The notes beneath the pieces were generated by a model that saw nothing but the letters and a program-made list of their open reading frames with translations, did no database searches and was not told where the DNA came from. DNA of 45,634 bases from Gemmatimonadota bacterium (GTDB lineage: Bacteria; Gemmatimonadota; Gemmatimonadetes; Gemmatimonadales; Gemmatimonadaceae): positions 1 to 45,634 of the forward strand of contig VGVM01000017.1 of the NCBI GenBank assembly GCA_016874035.1, read 5' to 3'. This document shows positions 44,921 to 45,634 of the stretch, one piece after another (the first letter of the stretch is position 1; each line of letters starts with the position of its first letter). The translations under genes were made by a program, and so were the position numbers.

Positions 44921-45196
44921 ATGCTCCCGACACTCGGCGACGCGACGGCCGCGCTCCGTCGCTTCTATGGCTTCGATGCCTTCCGCCCGATGCAGCGTCG
45001 CGTCATCCACGCGGTGCTGCAAGGACGCGACGTGCTCGGCGTGCTGCCGACCGGCGGCGGGAAATCGCTCTGCTATCAGGTGCCCGCGCTCTGCACGGAC
45101 GGCCTGACGGTGGTGTTCTCGCCGCTCGTCTCGCTGATGAAGGATGAGCGCTACGAGAACGGTGGTGCGAGCCTGACAAGACAAGGCAACCGCTGA
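44921..45196 (+). pseudogene. recQ: recQ helicase, 5' fragment (truncated)
   Basis: Residues 1-76 match the start of ATP-dependent RecQ helicases: LRRFYGFDAFRPMQ, Walker A motif VLPTGGGKSLCYQ and motif Ia VFSPLVSLMKD. After SLMKDE the expected continuation is replaced by 15 unrelated residues and a stop, so only about 91 of the usual 500-700 residues are encoded. No later helicase motif is visible in any frame to the window edge. Either recQ was cut by an insertion/rearrangement or the sequence was mis-joined here. The ATG at 44921 follows a TACGCT box by 5 bases, like other leaderless starts in the window. Confidence 0.8.
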
Positions 45197-45517
45197 ACGG
45201 ACAACGGGTTAGCCAGCGCTGAGGGTTTGGCTGAGTATTCGGAGTGGCGGTGCGGGGTGGCACAGGGGTGGCACGCGGCCCTGTTTCGAACGACCGCGCG
45301 CGCCGCGCTGTGGCGCCAAGTTCAGGCCAGACCGGCGACGCGAACTTCGGTCCGGGGGCGCACTTGGGCCTACTCTAGGCACGGCAGCCGGTGCCGGCGG
45401 ATGCCGCCGGCGTCATCGCCTCCCTTTGTCACCTCTTCGGATGAACGCGGCCAGATCGGCCTCGGTGCGACCTTTGGCTTTCTCCTCGTCGCGCACCGTC
45501 CGCAGGTGCCGGCGGAT
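45148..45517. other. non-recQ stretch with no convincing gene
   Basis: From the point where recQ homology ends to the pilin stop, no recognisable gene is seen. The stretch holds the end of the truncated recQ frame (stop at 45196), a tandem 10-base direct repeat (45254-45274), a hairpin GCCGGCGG-ATG-CCGCCGGC (45393-45411), and a minus-strand run of 34 codons in frame after the pilin stop. Its origin is unclear. Confidence 0.5.
45254..45274. repeat. tandem direct repeat GGGGTGGCAC
   Basis: GGGGTGGCAC occurs at 45254-45263 and again at 45265-45274, one A between. It lies about 100 bases past the recQ break, so it may mark a recombination or insertion border. Confidence 0.7.
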
Positions 45518-45634
45518 TTAGCACACCGGCTCGCCTTCGTTCGTGGCGCTGCCGCCGACCGAGATCTTGCAGGTCTTCGTCGTCGCGTTGTGGCTCGACG
45601 TCGCGGACCAGCCCGTGCTCGTGACCGTGCCGAC
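45518..45634 (-). CDS. type IV pilin-like protein, C-terminal fragment (rest outside window)
   Basis: The minus strand is open from the window edge for 38 codons to a TAA (45520-45518). The end TGWSATSSHNATTKTC, then ISVG and the final EGEPVC, resembles the C-termini of type IV pilins: a threonine/serine-rich strand with a paired-cysteine loop, here Cys22 and the last residue Cys38 of the visible part. The typical pilin leader and long hydrophobic helix would lie outside the window, so the call is from the C-terminus only. A secreted surface protein of another kind cannot be excluded. Confidence 0.55.
   Translation of the reverse strand, partial: VGTVTSTGWSATSSHNATTKTCKISVGGSATNEGEPVC

Overview
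The window is a high-GC, very compactly coded bacterial segment. Genes sit in long same-strand runs joined by 1- to 4-base start/stop overlaps (ATGA, GTGA, TGATG), with almost no long intergenic DNA. The style, the gene set (separate PurS/PurQ/PurL, Psd/PssA, a type IV pilin fragment, an AtuA/acyl-CoA mutase cluster) and the absence of phage or plasmid hallmarks suggest an environmental Gram-negative-type bacterium. My best guess is Gemmatimonadota or a close relative. That is inference; no 16S rRNA is present.

Left part (1-3709): the end of a MATE efflux gene, a convergent ptsN-like EIIA gene, then dusB and an orphan larB, followed 4 bases later by a complete tmRNA gene (ssrA) with the tag ANNNFALAA and a strong hairpin terminator. 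ptsN and dusB diverge from back-to-back promoters.

Minus-strand operon (15681 down to 3730): truA, a transaldolase-fold gene without its catalytic residues, a DegP/HtrA-like protease, purB, purC, psd, pssA, purS, purQ, a small zinc-ribbon gene, purL and purF. It combines purine synthesis with phosphatidylethanolamine synthesis. A 7-base tandem repeat splits purQ from the zinc-ribbon gene.

Tryptophan region (15818-26625): a GAF-domain sensor gene and trpD run rightward into lexA (opposite strand). lexA diverges from trpC-trpF-trpB-HEAT-HD-GYP-trpA-yqeK-LytR_C. Two signalling-type genes lie between trpB and trpA, all overlapping. The lexA/trpC junction has a nearly symmetric -10 element and a GAAC-N7-GAAC direct repeat that matches the LexA operator type known from Alphaproteobacteria.

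Middle (26551-28556, minus): rlmN and a secreted or outer-membrane protein.

Right operon (28707-41327, plus): vanZ-like, aspS, phoH, ybeY, two CNNM/CorC-like genes, then a metabolic block: meaB, acyl-CoA mutase large subunit, B12-binding subunit, acyl-CoA carboxylase carboxyltransferase, AtuA (DUF1446), a separate AtuA C-terminal-like gene and a small membrane protein. The mutase has Phe and Gln at the two positions that are Tyr and Arg in methylmalonyl-CoA mutase. It therefore looks isobutyryl-CoA-mutase-like, and the block is the best candidate here for an undescribed acyl-CoA pathway.

Right end (41303-45634): a small membrane gene and a TlpA-like thioredoxin (minus), a U32 protease/RlhA-like gene (plus), a recQ gene cut off after about 76 residues, a 321-base stretch without a convincing gene, and the last 38 codons of a type IV pilin-like gene on the minus strand. 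Several genes with their own promoters have a TANNNT -10 box only 5-7 bases before the start codon, which suggests leaderless mRNAs.
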